Shown here: one piece after another, positions 13,401 through 30,991 of the stretch
Layout: each line of letters opens with the position of its first letter
Numbering within the stretch: the stretch's first letter is position 1
Position numbers and translations under genes: made by a program
Notes under the pieces: model-generated
The model's input: only the letters and a program-made list of their open reading frames with translations
Told to the model about the DNA's origin: nothing
Databases searched by the model: none
Assembly: GCF_963675165.1 (NCBI RefSeq)
Contig: NC_087392.1
Span: 1,565,001 to 1,629,000, forward strand
DNA: 64,000 nucleotides
Direction: 5' to 3'
Source: Halichondria panicea
Taxonomy: Eukaryota > Porifera > Demospongiae > Suberitida > Halichondriidae

Positions 13401-16400
13401 TGAAACAGAAACAGTGCTACTGTGGATTCCCAGAGAGAGAAGCTCACGCACAGAGTGTCTACCCGGTGGTCTATGGTGGATGGCAGACCGTAGACTAATA
13501 CGTTTGTATTCTGATCTTACTGAGAGGAGAGTCCCAGACATAGGTCTCGTCGAGGTGGGGGGAGTGTGGGTTAGTGTTTCCTCTTGTCGATTGGGAGTTA
13601 CTTTTTCAGTTTCTTGTTCTTTCTTACTAGTAGACTCGTGTATAGTGATGTCGTTACAATCCATCTCCAAACTGTCGTTGAGTAAGTCGTGAGCAACTTC
13701 AGCTGTCAAAATACCATTACCATTCTCTCCAGCCGTCTCTTTTGCCAACGTCTTGCCATCTTCAGGAGTGGGTGATCTCATTGACGAAACCTCCCGACTG
13801 ATGTAGCCAGAATCCTCTTTTTTATTGCCCCCTTCAGAGGTGACCTTTGTCCCCTCGTCCAGTAGCAGCTGTTGAGATTCCTCCATGGCAAACACTTGGC
13901 TCAAGGTGATGTGTAGAGAGTCCAGGGTGGGGTCATCATCAGGTTTAGAAGACTGGTAATCTGGCAAAGTAGTGGGTGTGTGTACTATTGAAGTACCAAT
14001 AGAAGCAGGCTTTAATAACCGTTCTTTTTGATTTTCCATAAACTTGGGACCATCATTTGATTTCGGTTGAGCCACAGTTTCTCCTGTTTGAATCCTTTGA
14101 GCGCTTTTTGACTTCTGAGCACCGATGGAGCCCTTCCATACTGGCTGAACAACATTCTTAGACCTTCCAGAGCCCAGGGGAGTGGTTGTCACGTTGCTTG
14201 TTCTCGAAACAATACCAGAATCGGATCTAGTTCGACCGTCACCGTCCCGATGATGATGGGTGGGGTCTGAGAGTTGGTGTCTTGTTCGATGGGGGGTGGT
14301 GTAGAGACGCTGCTGGTGTGAGGAGATGAAGTAAGAGCCGTCCTCTTTAAGGTAGGTCTGTGTGGGGACGAGGGGTCTGTGACAGTGTGTGGGGTGACGA
14401 TCTTGTATGGAACCTGGAGAGAGAAAGTATCTGCATGAATACAAGTATCACGCATATAACAAATGGAGTGTGTTGAATATTTTTAAAGGGGGGGGGGGGG
14501 GTATCAACTTTAAGTTCACTGAACTGACCTTCTGGTGTTGAGACGATACCTCTCTTTGATGACCCCAATCTCCTCTGAGGTTGACCGAACGTGGCAGGCT
14601 TCCTGGCAACACTCTGCTCACCACTCTTGAATATGGGCTTATACTTGGTAGTGGGTGTGGTATCAGCAGACGACTGTCCAACACTTCTCACATTCTTGAG
14701 AGGAGGTTGGAAAGTAGAAGTACTGGGCACATCGACTAACGACGTCTTTAGTGTCATGTTCTTTAGAGGCTGAGTTGACAACTTATTCGAGACAGGATGG
14801 TCACGGTCTAGTGTAGCTTTGGCTGCTTGCAAATGCTCTGTAGAGATGTCCACATTCTGACCACTGGCTGTTTGGAGACCAGGGAAAGAGGTACTTGATC
14901 TTATAGTGCACTGTTGTGATGTGGCACAGTCGAGTGTTGCTTTGGCAGCTCGAATAGATTCTTCGGAAAGAGTCACTTTTTTACCACTGGCTGTTTGAAG
15001 ACCACCGAAACTAGATTGCAGAGTGTTTCTTGCTGCTTGGAGTGAATTTTCTGACATCTCAATTTGTTTGCCACTTGCTGTTTGCAATCCTACCGGCCAT
15101 TGAATTTGTGAGTTTGTTTCTCCGCCTAATGTTCTTTTAGCCGCTTGGAGAGATTCTTTAGATACTTCAACCTTTTTCCCACTAGCTGTTTGAAGGCCTG
15201 GAAAACTTCTCTCTTTGAAATCACTTTTCAGCTTATTTACTGGGATATTCTCAGAGACTGGAGTCTGCTCTGTGATTTCTTTGTCAAAGTTAGAAAATTT
15301 AAGGCGAACAGCTTCCAATGCTTGTTGTGACACGTCCACCTTCCTCCCGCCAGCAGTCATGAATCCAGTGAACCCTGTCATCTTTGATGTGCTCCCTCCA
15401 GGAGGTGTGTCGGGTACGCTCTCTTCAGTTTGCATGACTTTTGGAGAGGGTGTCTGAACCTTGACCTCTGGTCTATTAGTAAGATTTTCGATATCAACAT
15501 CATCAAACCCTTGATTAGTAGTAATGCTGTTCACACACAAAGTCTGGTTATCAGCTCCTTCATGGGCAGGTTCATCAATGGGGGAGTCCCTGTCATTACC
15601 ACACTCGCTCATTTCCACAGGGACAGTCGGCTGTTGAGACTCTTGCACATACAGAGTGGTGTCCATGTCCTCAGTGTTGTTAGGCCCCTCAGGCAATGGT
15701 GGGTAGGAGGAGCTTGGGCTATTGGATTCCAATTCAGCATGCTCAGTGGTAGTAGCTGAGGATTCTTGAGGTGGTATGTTTACCTCCTCTATCTTTGGTG
15801 AGCTTTCTTCTTTGTTGTCAGCTTGTGACAGTACAGAGGAGTCCATATTATCAATCATACTCTTTGTAAACTCATCCCTCACGGTTGATAGGCTGCTCAG
15901 GTCTAGTTTAGAGGGGTGATCGGACGAGAAAGTAGCTTCCAGATCAGATAATCGGATTCCGATACTCAAGTTGGCGTCTGGAGATTGTGGATCGAAAACA
16001 GGTTCCTTCTCCTGTGATTCAGATTTTGCCTGGCTAATGCCCACAAGCCTCTTTACAGCATCAGGTGTTTCAGGTAGCAGAGGGTCGGCCGAGGAATCAC
16101 GTTTAGGGGAGGTGTCTCGCTTTGGAGGGTCTTCATTGACAAAACTGCCCTCGTCCACAGAGAAGTCCAAAAACTGTTTGACCACCTGAGGTAAAAAATT
16201 GCATACATTTATTAAACCAAGAACAGACAGAAAAACACAGAGTTTAAATTTGATTGTACTACGTCGGTTTATACAATATGCTCTGTACATGTACCTACAC
16301 ACACAATGAGAAAATACTGGGTATATGCTCACCTGAGTGTTAAAGTAGCAGCCAGTAGACACATCCATTACATCAGCTTCATCACAATCTTCATCGTTCT

Positions 16401-19400
16401 CATCCTCTGACTTAACCAGCACTGGGGGGTCTCCTTCAGGTGCAGTGGCCGCCAAACGAGGGGGCTTCTTGGAATCAATTTGAGTGAAACAGTACAGATG
16501 CTCCACCTCTAGTGCTGAGAGGCAGCTGGTGTAGTCAGTCTCTTTAGTGTCGATCTCACATGGGTCCTTTTCCTCACTAAGTATTTGCTTTGCTTTTTGC
16601 AAAGAGTCTCTTCTCACGGATATTGCTGATCCTCCGCCTGTTTTGAATCCAGTTTCCATGGCAATGATCGGAGCAGGCGTGTCTAATTTGTCACTAACAT
16701 TATCTTCGCTGCTGTTAATGATTGACTTGGCCCTCGCTATTGCAGCTGAGCTCACTTTAATGCCTTTACCAGACGCAGTTTGGAAACCGACAGCAGAGAA
16801 TTGTTCTGACGAAGAACGTGATGTGTGGGGAAGTGGCGAGTGTGTCTCTTCAGATTTAGCATTCTCCAACAAGTCCACAGGAACAGTGAGTCCTTTACCA
16901 GCTGCTGTCTGGAACCCAGTCATCTCTCGTACACCCAAGATCTTGGTAGAAACAGTTTCGAATCTTGTTCCTATTGATCTTTCTTCCGTTCCAGATACTG
17001 AAGTTATGTCTGGTGATTCAATTCCATTCTCTTTGTCACTAGCCAAAAGCCTTCTTGCTTTCATCAAAGAGGTGTGAGAGGTTGAGAGCTTCGATCCACT
17101 GGCTGTGCTGAATCCTGTCTCCACCTTTTGCTCCTTTGTTTTGACGTTGGGGGTAGAGTTTGAAATTGGCTTGACACCGAATTTCTTGAGTATCCGAGAG
17201 AGAGAAGCTTGTTCCTCGGCTTTCGAGACACTGGCAGCTGAGCGAGGAGCTTTGAAAAGTTTGGGTTTAGGCTTGGTTGGTTTTGAAGTAGAGGGAGTTT
17301 GAAACTGATTACTAGTAGTCAATGACGACGTTTTAATAAGTGAAGGGGTTGTAAATTTATTAGCATTCTTGATCGATGTATTTGAAATTGTCGTTAAAGT
17401 GTTGGCCAATGGAGTGCTTATGACTTTTTTATCATCTGCTGGAGACTGTTCATATTCAAGCTCTTCACCAATCAATTGCTTGGCTTTGTCCAGAGCTGTT
17501 GCTGATATGGCTATCAACCCACCAGAGGCTGTCTTGAAGCCAACAAATCTACAGGGAGAGATTGGAAACAAAATAAAAAGGGAAGTGGGGTTGAGAGTTA
17601 ATAATGTGGTTCTAGGAGTTCAGAATAGAAGTAACTAGGTATACCTTGTATCAGGTGCTGTTGACATCTCAGGAGGCTCATTAGAATCCTTTATTGTGTG
17701 TACACTGCCAGCAAAGGATCGTCGCATACCAGACACCTTTGTTAGTGATGGCTTGGAGAGAGACTGTGGCATTGCAGAATCAAACTGTTGAGCTTTAGCA
17801 GGAGGTGTTTCTTGCACAGCAAAGACGGGCTCCATAGGAGGGAGTGGTTTGACACAATCATCATTAATATCCATTATTGTATCTTGCTTTGTAGACGAAA
17901 CAGTAACTTTTGCTTGTTTATCAAATCTCACATCTTGTTCACCTACAAGCATTTGTTCCTCTTGAGATACAGAGTGTTGTTGTGCTTCTTGTGTTTTTGT
18001 TTCAGTCTGAGACGTGATACAATCTTTCTCGTCATTCACAACAGATTCATCCACAGATAGAACAGTTGGTTCCATTGCATCCACTTCAGAAACATAGTTT
18101 TCTTTGGTGTTACTACTACCACGGGGGGACGGGGGCAAAGAGTCATTTCTCTCCTCTCTCCTTTCTTCAAATGTGCTTTCAACACGAGCTCTCTTTAAAA
18201 GTGGGGACAAAGATTCAGCATTGACTGCAGGTGGAGTATTGATGGGGACACTGGCTTCTCGTTTGGACTGTTTGAATCGAATTCGTTTACGCACTGGCTT
18301 GTTGAACTGCTGCTTACTAGGATAAGAAAATGCTTTAGTTGTTAATCTCTTTCGTTTAGTCGCAGGCTGTTTCATCTCAGGGGTAGGTGATTGGCGACTG
18401 ATTGTCTTGGCGTCAGGCGTTCTAGTAATTTTCTCCTCATTTGGCTGAGATTTATCTGCCTCCATATTGTCTCGGTGACAGAACTCTTCCACTTGAGTAT
18501 CACAACGTTTTTGATAGTTATTGTTTTTGGTACAAAATCTCGACTCCAATTGACTCCTACTCATAAATAATACATCGAATACATCTTCATCTCCTACTGT
18601 GGGTGTGGCCACCGTTGACGCCATCAGAGGAGTGGCTGCCTCACACACGATTGTTGCAGGGGCCAGAGGGGTAGTGGACAAGGGGGGACCAGCTGTAGAA
18701 TGATTATAAACAGTGCATAGAGGAAAACAAAACTAACTCTACCTGGTGTATGAGGGTGGAGTGGAGTACTGTGGACTGGAGGCTGTGAGAGAGCTGCTGG
18801 TGTCATTAAAAGCATTTCCGAAGATGTTACCCTCTTGTTCCAGACTGATTGCTCCATACATTGATCGAGTTCAATAGGTGATTGATTAGCAGGGGCTGGT
18901 AAGTTGGGGGTGAATATTTCAGGACTGTCGAATAGTTCCTGGCTGCATGCCTCCTCTTGTTCTGCTTGTTCCTTGAGAGGGCTTTCAAAGAGTGAGACAG
19001 TAGCTACAGTTGAGTCTGCTTTCGGGGAGGTGGTCATGTGATTATTAGCAGAGGTGAGCATACGACTGGGTCCAACTGATCCGAGTGTGGGTGAGGAGCA
19101 GGGACTTTCAGTTGATGGGGTGGTTAGTCGAGGAAATAATGTTCGAATCACAGGCTGTACATGTAAGGAAGAAAAATTAAAGGTTTAGAGCTACAAAACT
19201 CAAAAGCTAAGTACCTTGTTTTTGTTATTTAAGAATCTCTTCCTTGTCAGTTTCTCTTCCTTTGTGCTACTGCCCTCGCTCACAGACCCATCAGTGCACT
19301 CCTCCTCAGTGGTGGTTATTTCACTGGTTGTTGATAGGAGACTGCTAACGAGCAGGGGTTTCCCCTTGAGTGTTGAGTGATTGAGTGGCGTGGCCATTGA

Positions 19401-19828
19401 GAAGGACCACCCACCGGCACTACTAGTGTCGGAGTCCAGCTCAAGCGTCTGAAGACTCGTCACCTAAAGAGCCATGGAATACAGCGCAGTGTCAGTGAGA
19501 ATGGACCTCTGAACAAGCATGCTACTTATCATTTTAGTGAACTTGAGTAGATGGGACCTCACCTTCCTGAGCTGTAGCGGTGTGCAGGGGATGGGAACAC
19601 TCTTGGGTGGAGAGTCATGATGCATACACGTGTGAGAGGAGCCATGTAGGGCACGATGGAGACAAAATAGGGGAGGGTCTGGATGGTCTGCCCGGGGGAG
19701 GAGAAGAAATATATTGTGGGTGTGGATGTCATTTTAAAACACAAATGGTATGTGGCCCCTCACGCATATGTACCTTCTAGGAGCTTCAGGAAAATGGAGC
19801 CCATCTCTTCATTCTCACTTGCATCCAT
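10454..19828 (-). CDS. BRCA2: BRCA2 homologue with ten BRC repeats and complete OB-fold DNA-binding domain
   Basis: Homologous-recombination mediator that loads RAD51 on single-stranded DNA. The start ATG is at 19826-19828 (MDASENEEMGSIFLKLLEG, like the short first coding exon of BRCA2). Exons include 19774-19828, 19563-19687, 19215-19463, 18743-19154, 17645-18692, about 16333-17548, about 14529-16187, 12419-14413, 12083-12212 and smaller C-terminal ones. Ten BRC-type motifs of the form (F/G)xTAxGxxxxxS lie between 17548 and 14780. The large exon 12419-14413 encodes the helical domain and OB1 (WKLAAMEVSYPRLFAGWCL, LLQLKYRYDREIDQAE, ISTNSTRRARWYAKLGY) and the start of OB2 and tower. QIKQLQDGEEIHTALTNAPDP (12083-12212) is tower sequence, and the exons near 11.7, 11.4, 11.0-11.3 and 10.6-10.9 kb complete OB2 and OB3. 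A last exon, 10454-10504, adds 16 residues. No WF-containing PALB2-type motif and no long C-terminal RAD51 region are visible. The intron after 12419 uses a GC donor. Confidence 0.96.
14780..17548 (-). other. BRC repeat array of BRCA2 (ten units)
   Basis: In protein order the cores are GFKTASGGLIAIS, GFSTASGSKLSTS, GFQTAAGKGLTVP, GFQTASGKGIKVS, GFKTGGGSAISVR, GFMTAGGRKVDVS, GLQTASGKKVEVS, GLQTASGKQIEMS, GLQTASGKKVTLS and GLQTASGQNVDIS. Each is followed by the (L/I)xxA(K/R) half that completes a RAD51-binding BRC unit. The last four are closely spaced (about 14.8-15.2 kb) and much alike, pointing to local duplication. The first position of the FxxA-like motif is Phe in six units and Leu in the last four. 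Confidence 0.93.
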
Positions 19829-20196
19829 CTGCAGCACAACACCACAGTGCTGAGATCAACCACTGTCTAACCACTCATTTACTTCAGCTGCATCGTCATG
19901 CATGATTAAATTCAGACATCTTGATGGATTTTCTTGCGGTGGAAGAACACGCCTTCCTTGATGTAGACTGTGGGATTCCCCTTAGAACAGGGAAAATCCC
20001 AACATCAATCCGCGGTTTTACGTAGAAGGTAGTGAAGCAGTTGTCTAGTGAAACTAGGGGAAAGGTCGTCTAGTCAAGTCCAACCAGTACGTGTTAGAAC
20101 AGGGGGCGTGTCAAAACAGAGGACAGTATTATCTGCTGTGCTCAAGCAAATGCAGACGTTTGGTTTCCACTGCACTGAGCTAGCTAGCTAAGAAGA
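19829..20196. promoter_or_regulatory. Divergent BRCA2/NEK1 promoter region
   Basis: Only 368 bp separate the start codons of BRCA2 (-) and the NEK1-like kinase (+), so transcription must start within this interval for both. No TATA box was recognised. The arrangement fits a bidirectional promoter, which is inferred from gene orientation alone. Confidence 0.65.
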
Positions 20197-26066
<5,870 letters not shown>

Positions 26067-26244
26067 CTGTTATTGATCTTATGGCAACCCGCTCACTTGA
26101 ACTGACAATTGTTTCACAAACACACAATAGCTAATAATTATAAGAACAAGAATTATAAGAACAAAAATGTAATAATTAATACTTATAGTATCACACATTA
26201 TGTCACATCATTATAGATCCAAACACTATTGTAAGAAAGTATGT

Positions 26245-28326
26245 TCAAAAAACAAATACTTGTTTCAAGTGACTGCACACGTACACAAATCCGTCTTGGT
26301 CAATGGTTATCCCCTCAGGCTGTGAGAGGTATCCCTCCCCAAAAGTAGATACAAACTGGCCTGTCTGTGTAAACACTGACACTCGATTGTTCCCGCTGTC
26401 TGTTACATAGAGATATTCGGCATAAGTTTGGATGGATATGGGTTGCTGTAGTTTTCCAGGAGTGTTTCCCATCTCACTAATAGCTCGTATGGGTGTGAGG
26501 GGGGAAGGCGGCTTGACATTGAAAATTTTCTTGTCAAATACTTGAATTCGATGATTGTCAGAGTCAGCGATGAACACTTCACCACTTGCGTCGTTCGGGG
26601 TTATACCAAGGGGCAGTTGAAATTGGCCCGGTTTGGACCCTCTCTTACCGATGGTACTCTTGCTGCTCTTGAGATTCAGGTTTGTATCGTACACCATAAT
26701 CTTGTGATGCTGAGAATCGCACACGCAAACAAGATTGCTCTTTACAACACATATTCCATGGGGGAACTCGAGTTGCTGGTCTCTGTTTGGAGTGGTAGAT
26801 AGCAAATGCTGGCCATCTCGATCGAGCTTGTGCAGCAAATTGTCCCCAGTTGTGGTGACATAAATGTTGGAATCCCGATCGATGGCTACATTGTTTGGTT
26901 TGTTCAAGTCCTTGGCAAGAATTTTGACTCGGTGGAAATTTTTGTCGTACATGAGGATTTGATCTCCCTCATTCTCACAAACTAGTAGGTATCCGTCTAA
27001 GCATGTGAGCCCGCTTGGATGCTTTAGTCGAGGAATAAGGCTAATGGGCACATTTAATTTCTGTGGTGGCATTTGAATAAACACATCTCTTGGACTGCCT
27101 AAAATGTGAAAGCCGTTCACCTTGATTACAAGTATGTGACGCCCACGATTCTTGGGAGTGAACTGCACAAGATAGTGTCCTGGCCTGGTGCAAGTAGTGC
27201 TTAATAGAGACATGCTGACATCACGCAAACAGAGAAGTTCAACTGAGATTGTTTGCTCGTCGACACAATCAACTCCTTTAGAATCACACACCTTAATGAG
27301 CATTCTAATCTCCTGACCAACCCATGCATTTCGTATTCCTTCTTTTTGGAAGGTACATTTAGAAGCCAAAGCTTGCTTACCACTGCAGAGATAGAACTGC
27401 TTACTGCTTAGGGCTACAGAATCAGGAGTAGCTGTACACAGGTATGTGTCAGCAGAAGTGACCGGATTGAGTGGCATTTGTTCAGCTTTCACGGTGAGCT
27501 GCTTGATTTGTTTCTCGAGTTTTTTCATTCGAAACACGACATCAAGATCGTTAAGTTTCTCCACAGCATCTTCGACTGTACAAATGCATTCCGACAATTC
27601 AATGTGCGTCTTGCTAAGCATTTGCTCTCTAGCAACAACATTAGTTGTTTTTTGGGTAGTGATGGATGACAATTTAGAGTGCAAATTTCTTCGTTTTTCA
27701 GTCAGCTTTTGAACTTGTCTGTCCACTTCAGTGTCGATATCTTTTCCAATCAGCAATTGTTGCCTTAAAATATCTGCCTTGGTCCCTTCAATTTTTATAA
27801 GAGCCTGAAAGAGAGGCTTTTGAAGAGATTTTGCTGGCTCTACTGACTCATTTAGAACTTTTTTAAGCCTTATAGCCGCCTTGGCAATGTAGTCGTACTG
27901 ATGTCCATTGTGAGTGGTGGTTGCTATCAGACAATCTCTACATAGCACTTCTTCACATTCGTGGCAGTATATTGCTAGCTCTTGGCCAGAGTGAGTTTGG
28001 CAATGCTTGGGAGTCTCCTGGTCTGAAAGGTCTGCTAATCGTACCTCGTGCATAGAATCATGTAAATCTATCAGTCTCCTGATATGAAATGCAGTCGGAA
28101 AAGAGCCGATATCCCCATTTCGGATATGAGAAATTTTGCGACATTCTGGACATGTTGCGTCTTCGTCGTTTCCTTGAGTGGCAAGACCAGACAGGCAGGG
28201 GTCTCGACAGTAGATATGTCCACAAGCAAGAATCTTTGGGTCTTTAAAGACGTTCAGGCACAAAGGACATGTGATTTCTCCCTCCAGCCCATCCTTAGTT
28301 TGATAAAAGCTGACTCTATCAGCCAT
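26245..28326 (-). CDS. TRIM-NHL protein (RING, B-box, coiled coil, filamin, NHL), intronless
   Basis: A single 693-residue open frame starting at 28326. A RING finger is near residues 20-62 (CPLCLNVF, CGHIYC, CPECRK). A B-box 2 is at about 108-150 (CQTHSGQ, YCHECEEVLCRDC, HNGHQYDYI). It is followed by a helical region with LEKQIKQLTVKAEQ, a filamin-type Ig domain (GRHILVIKVNGFHILGSP) and about five to six NHL repeats to the end (FPHGICVVKSNLVCVCDSQ, EVFIADSDNHRIQVFD, YLYVTDSGNNRVSVF). This is the TRIM2/TRIM3/TRIM71 architecture: RING-dependent ubiquitin ligases, some of which bind RNA through NHL. The lack of introns beside intron-rich neighbours suggests an old retrocopy or a lineage-expanded TRIM set. 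It is tail-to-tail with NEK1, 178 bp apart. Confidence 0.93.
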   Translation of the reverse strand: MADRVSFYQTKDGLEGEITCPLCLNVFKDPKILACGHIYCRDPCLSGLATQGNDEDATCPECRKISHIRNGDIGSFPTAFHIRRLIDLHDSMHEVRLADLSDQETPKHCQTHSGQELAIYCHECEEVLCRDCLIATTTHNGHQYDYIAKAAIRLKKVLNESVEPAKSLQKPLFQALIKIEGTKADILRQQLLIGKDIDTEVDRQVQKLTEKRRNLHSKLSSITTQKTTNVVAREQMLSKTHIELSECICTVEDAVEKLNDLDVVFRMKKLEKQIKQLTVKAEQMPLNPVTSADTYLCTATPDSVALSSKQFYLCSGKQALASKCTFQKEGIRNAWVGQEIRMLIKVCDSKGVDCVDEQTISVELLCLRDVSMSLLSTTCTRPGHYLVQFTPKNRGRHILVIKVNGFHILGSPRDVFIQMPPQKLNVPISLIPRLKHPSGLTCLDGYLLVCENEGDQILMYDKNFHRVKILAKDLNKPNNVAIDRDSNIYVTTTGDNLLHKLDRDGQHLLSTTPNRDQQLEFPHGICVVKSNLVCVCDSQHHKIMVYDTNLNLKSSKSTIGKRGSKPGQFQLPLGITPNDASGEVFIADSDNHRIQVFDKKIFNVKPPSPLTPIRAISEMGNTPGKLQQPISIQTYAEYLYVTDSGNNRVSVFTQTGQFVSTFGEGYLSQPEGITIDQDGFVYVCSHLKQVFVF

Positions 28327-29736
28327 TATTTATGATATGATTATAGATGTATAGGTAGATCTAATGCAGTCACTCTCAATTAAATAGTCTCTCATTGCGC
28401 ATGCCATTGTGTGGCTATCTTACACATGCGCAGTGAAGTAGACAGACTACTGTGCAAGTTTCTGCACAACGTTTTTTTAGATTGTGATCTAGATATACTA
28501 CCACTACAGAACTGTGAAGTTAAAGTGTTTTTAGTGTTTGAAAATGAGAAGAACGAAGCTTTGAGAAGCTGCTGATTATATCGAACGAAATCGGAGAAAT
28601 ATGAAGCCGATCGAATAATTATCTTCACCGATTCCAGTGATCGAGTTCAAGAATTGTCAAGAAAAGGCATCCCATGAGGTAAGGTAATTACAGTAGATAT
28701 GCTAGTTATTTCTAACCTAAAAATTCAACCTGATCGTCTCTAGACTACAGACATCGTATAAACATAATTATAATTTATAACATAAATATGATGAAGGAGA
28801 CGACATTGATACCATGAAGAAAGACTAGAAGACTATGAAAACAGAAAATATACAACATGCAAATTTAAGTTTTTACAAAGTGCATTGAGGGGATATTGGG
28901 GACTCTAATCACTCTATATATATACACCCAATGCATTGATGCCATTACTTTTGATGGGGATATTGGGGACTCTATACTAGGCCTGAGCTATTCAATCAAT
29001 AATTTATTTTGCCTATTATTCAAATCTTTTATTCTCACTTTCCTTCCCTATTATTCAAGAAACTCTCACCTATTATTCAAGTTTTTTGTCTAACACTTAG
29101 AAAAATTGGAAAAATAAACAATGTAATAGCATGAACAATAGATAAATTTGTCCTATATAGATCCTTTCTTCCTACAGTGGATTGCAATCTTTGTGAGATT
29201 TGATGCTTGAGGCAAGGCTTGAGGGCTTTGAAGGCTTCAAATTAGATGATCTTGCTGTTATGGTTGTATTGGAGCCATTCTGTGCATGCGCAATAGTATT
29301 TTGCGGTTAATTTTGGTATTTTTGGCTATTATTCAACATTTCCAAGATGCTGCCTATTATTCAAAGTATAATTAGCTCAGGCCCACTCTATACCCAAGCT
29401 GCATTGATGCTATTTGATGGGGATATTGGGAACATTTCTTTCAGGACTTTGACAAAATGTCATGCCATGAACACTGGTCTATATACGTACCTGCAAGAAT
29501 CCCAAAAATAAATAATAATTAACCCTATAGCGTCGTCCCCACGCTGATTTTTCTTTACTAGCACTCCACCATAGAAAAATCGACCTGGTGATGAGGCTAT
29601 GTGAAGTACATGAACTTTATTTATTTTACTTGTCAAAATAATTTTAGAGGAAGAACGATTTTTGACAAAGTGCATGCGCACATACACATACATCTAAGTT
29701 TCTAGGACACAAATAATTACAACATTAATTAGGCAA
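28327..29736. other. Intergenic region with MITE and a repeated GGGGATATTGGG phrase
   Basis: No credible gene was found. A phrase containing GATGGGGATATTGGGGA recurs near 28885, 28954 and 29417. A 407-bp inverted-terminal-repeat element interrupts it at 28978-29384. The rest is AT-rich. Confidence 0.7.
28978..29384. mobile_element. hAT-like MITE, 407 bp, with 9-bp target-site duplication
   Basis: The left end contains GGCCTGAGCTA and the right end its complement TAGCTCAGGCC. Both sides are flanked by ACTCTATAC (28969-28977 and 29385-29393). The interior is AT-rich with many TATTATTCAA repeats and no open frame. A non-autonomous hAT is the best fit to the 8-9-bp duplication; the superfamily is inferred. 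Confidence 0.7.
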
Positions 29737-30627
29737 TTAAGAAATAGCTCTAGTCAGTTTTATGGGAAAGTTCTCCGTCACAAGATGGTCATCTTGAAAT
29801 ATGACGACAATATTGATTTCAAATTCCACCTTGAAACTAGAAGTAGACAGGGAAGGACATGTGAATAGCCTCGGAAACACCATATAGATAGGAATCTTCA
29901 TCCCTCGACAAACATCGCCATCTGCTAGCTGTATGTTCTGGATTTCAGTTGGATCTCGAGCATACCCCTCTGCACAGCCACATGTTTCAACACGGACAAG
30001 TTGTAGCTCAATGGATCGAATGATAGCCTCCGATCTCTCCACGATCACCTCCCCTAAGAACGGCTTTGTGATGCTGCAATTGACAGTTTGAATCGTTCCA
30101 GTTACTAGAAAGTCGGGAATTCGTGCTCGATCCTTGACATTCTCCAACGACTGAGGGGTGACCGTGAATTCGACAGGCTTTTCTTCTCCTCTCTCTGACT
30201 CAACATACTCAACAATAAACTCGGACACTTTCTGAAGGTCTTTATTGAGAATTGAGCGCTTCATTTCGGCTTTCAAACTGTACATGATGTTCACAAAAAC
30301 TCCATGGTACGTTTCGTATAACTTTTTCCCACCTTTCGCTTTGAGAGGAAGCTCGAAAGGAACTTCTGTAGTGCCGTGAGGAAACTTTCCAGGCTTCACC
30401 AAGTCGATACTGTAGCTAACCAGTTGGATCGGTTTCAGTGAGTTGTAGAAAGCCTCAAAGACGCCAACACTCTTAGCACTGAGTTGCAAGGTAACCACTC
30501 CCTCCATGGTAAGTGTCACTCCATTGTGACTGAGGTCTCCCTTGCTAGTAACCTCCAAGACACCTTTGACAACATCCCCGTCCTTGTAGACCTTGCTAGC
30601 CTTCTTTAACTTGATGTCTAAAGACAT
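29737..30627 (-). CDS. VPS26C: VPS26C (DSCR3), Retriever complex subunit
   Basis: An intronless 296-residue arrestin-fold protein, full length for the family (about 297 in human). Long near-identical blocks include LQLSAKSVGVFEAFYNSLKP, LYETYHGVFVNI, LQLVRVETCGCAEGYARD, TEIQNIQLADGDVCRGMKIP and YMVFPRLFTCP. With VPS35L and VPS29 it forms Retriever, which recycles SNX17 cargo from endosomes. The ATG at 30625-30627 gives MSLDIKLKKASKVYKDGD, aligned to the family start. It is head-to-head with FHIP1, start codons 364 bp apart. Confidence 0.97.
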   Translation of the reverse strand: MSLDIKLKKASKVYKDGDVVKGVLEVTSKGDLSHNGVTLTMEGVVTLQLSAKSVGVFEAFYNSLKPIQLVSYSIDLVKPGKFPHGTTEVPFELPLKAKGGKKLYETYHGVFVNIMYSLKAEMKRSILNKDLQKVSEFIVEYVESERGEEKPVEFTVTPQSLENVKDRARIPDFLVTGTIQTVNCSITKPFLGEVIVERSEAIIRSIELQLVRVETCGCAEGYARDPTEIQNIQLADGDVCRGMKIPIYMVFPRLFTCPSLSTSSFKVEFEINIVVIFQDDHLVTENFPIKLTRAIS

Positions 30628-30991
30628 GACTGCTGCTTGAGCTTCTCCACAAAGATTTTACCAGCCACACCCCCTTTTCATATCATATGACACTCGGCCT
30701 AATTGAACGGAAAGCAAGGAGTGAGAGTAATATCAACATCCATGTGTGTGTGAAAGAATGATTGATCTAACCACTAAGCATAAGCTATAAGCTGGCTAGA
30801 GCTGTTTGAGCTAGGTGGCGAGTATAAACTGAAGGATCTACTATTTTTGAAGCTCAAGCAATTGATTGGCAAGCTGCAAATCTTCTAAAGAAGCTGTGAA
30901 CAAGTCGTTACTGAACTGATATGTTTCCCCCTAGCCCTAGCCCTAGCCCTGACTGGATTAATTGAGTGCTGAACACTAAGCAATATAGGTA
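30628..30991. promoter_or_regulatory. Divergent VPS26C/FHIP1 promoter region
   Basis: A 364-bp interval between opposing start codons. It contains a short telomere-like run of CCCTAG units near 30932-30950 just upstream of FHIP1. No other element was recognised. Confidence 0.55.

Noticed and set aside
12403-18325. Several plus-strand open frames of 60-176 residues
   Set aside because: They are antisense shadows of BRCA2 coding exons, with no conserved motif of their own and no splice logic.
30932-30952. CCCTAG repeats as an interstitial telomere
   Set aside because: Only about three units, in a short promoter interval. Too little to claim telomeric origin.
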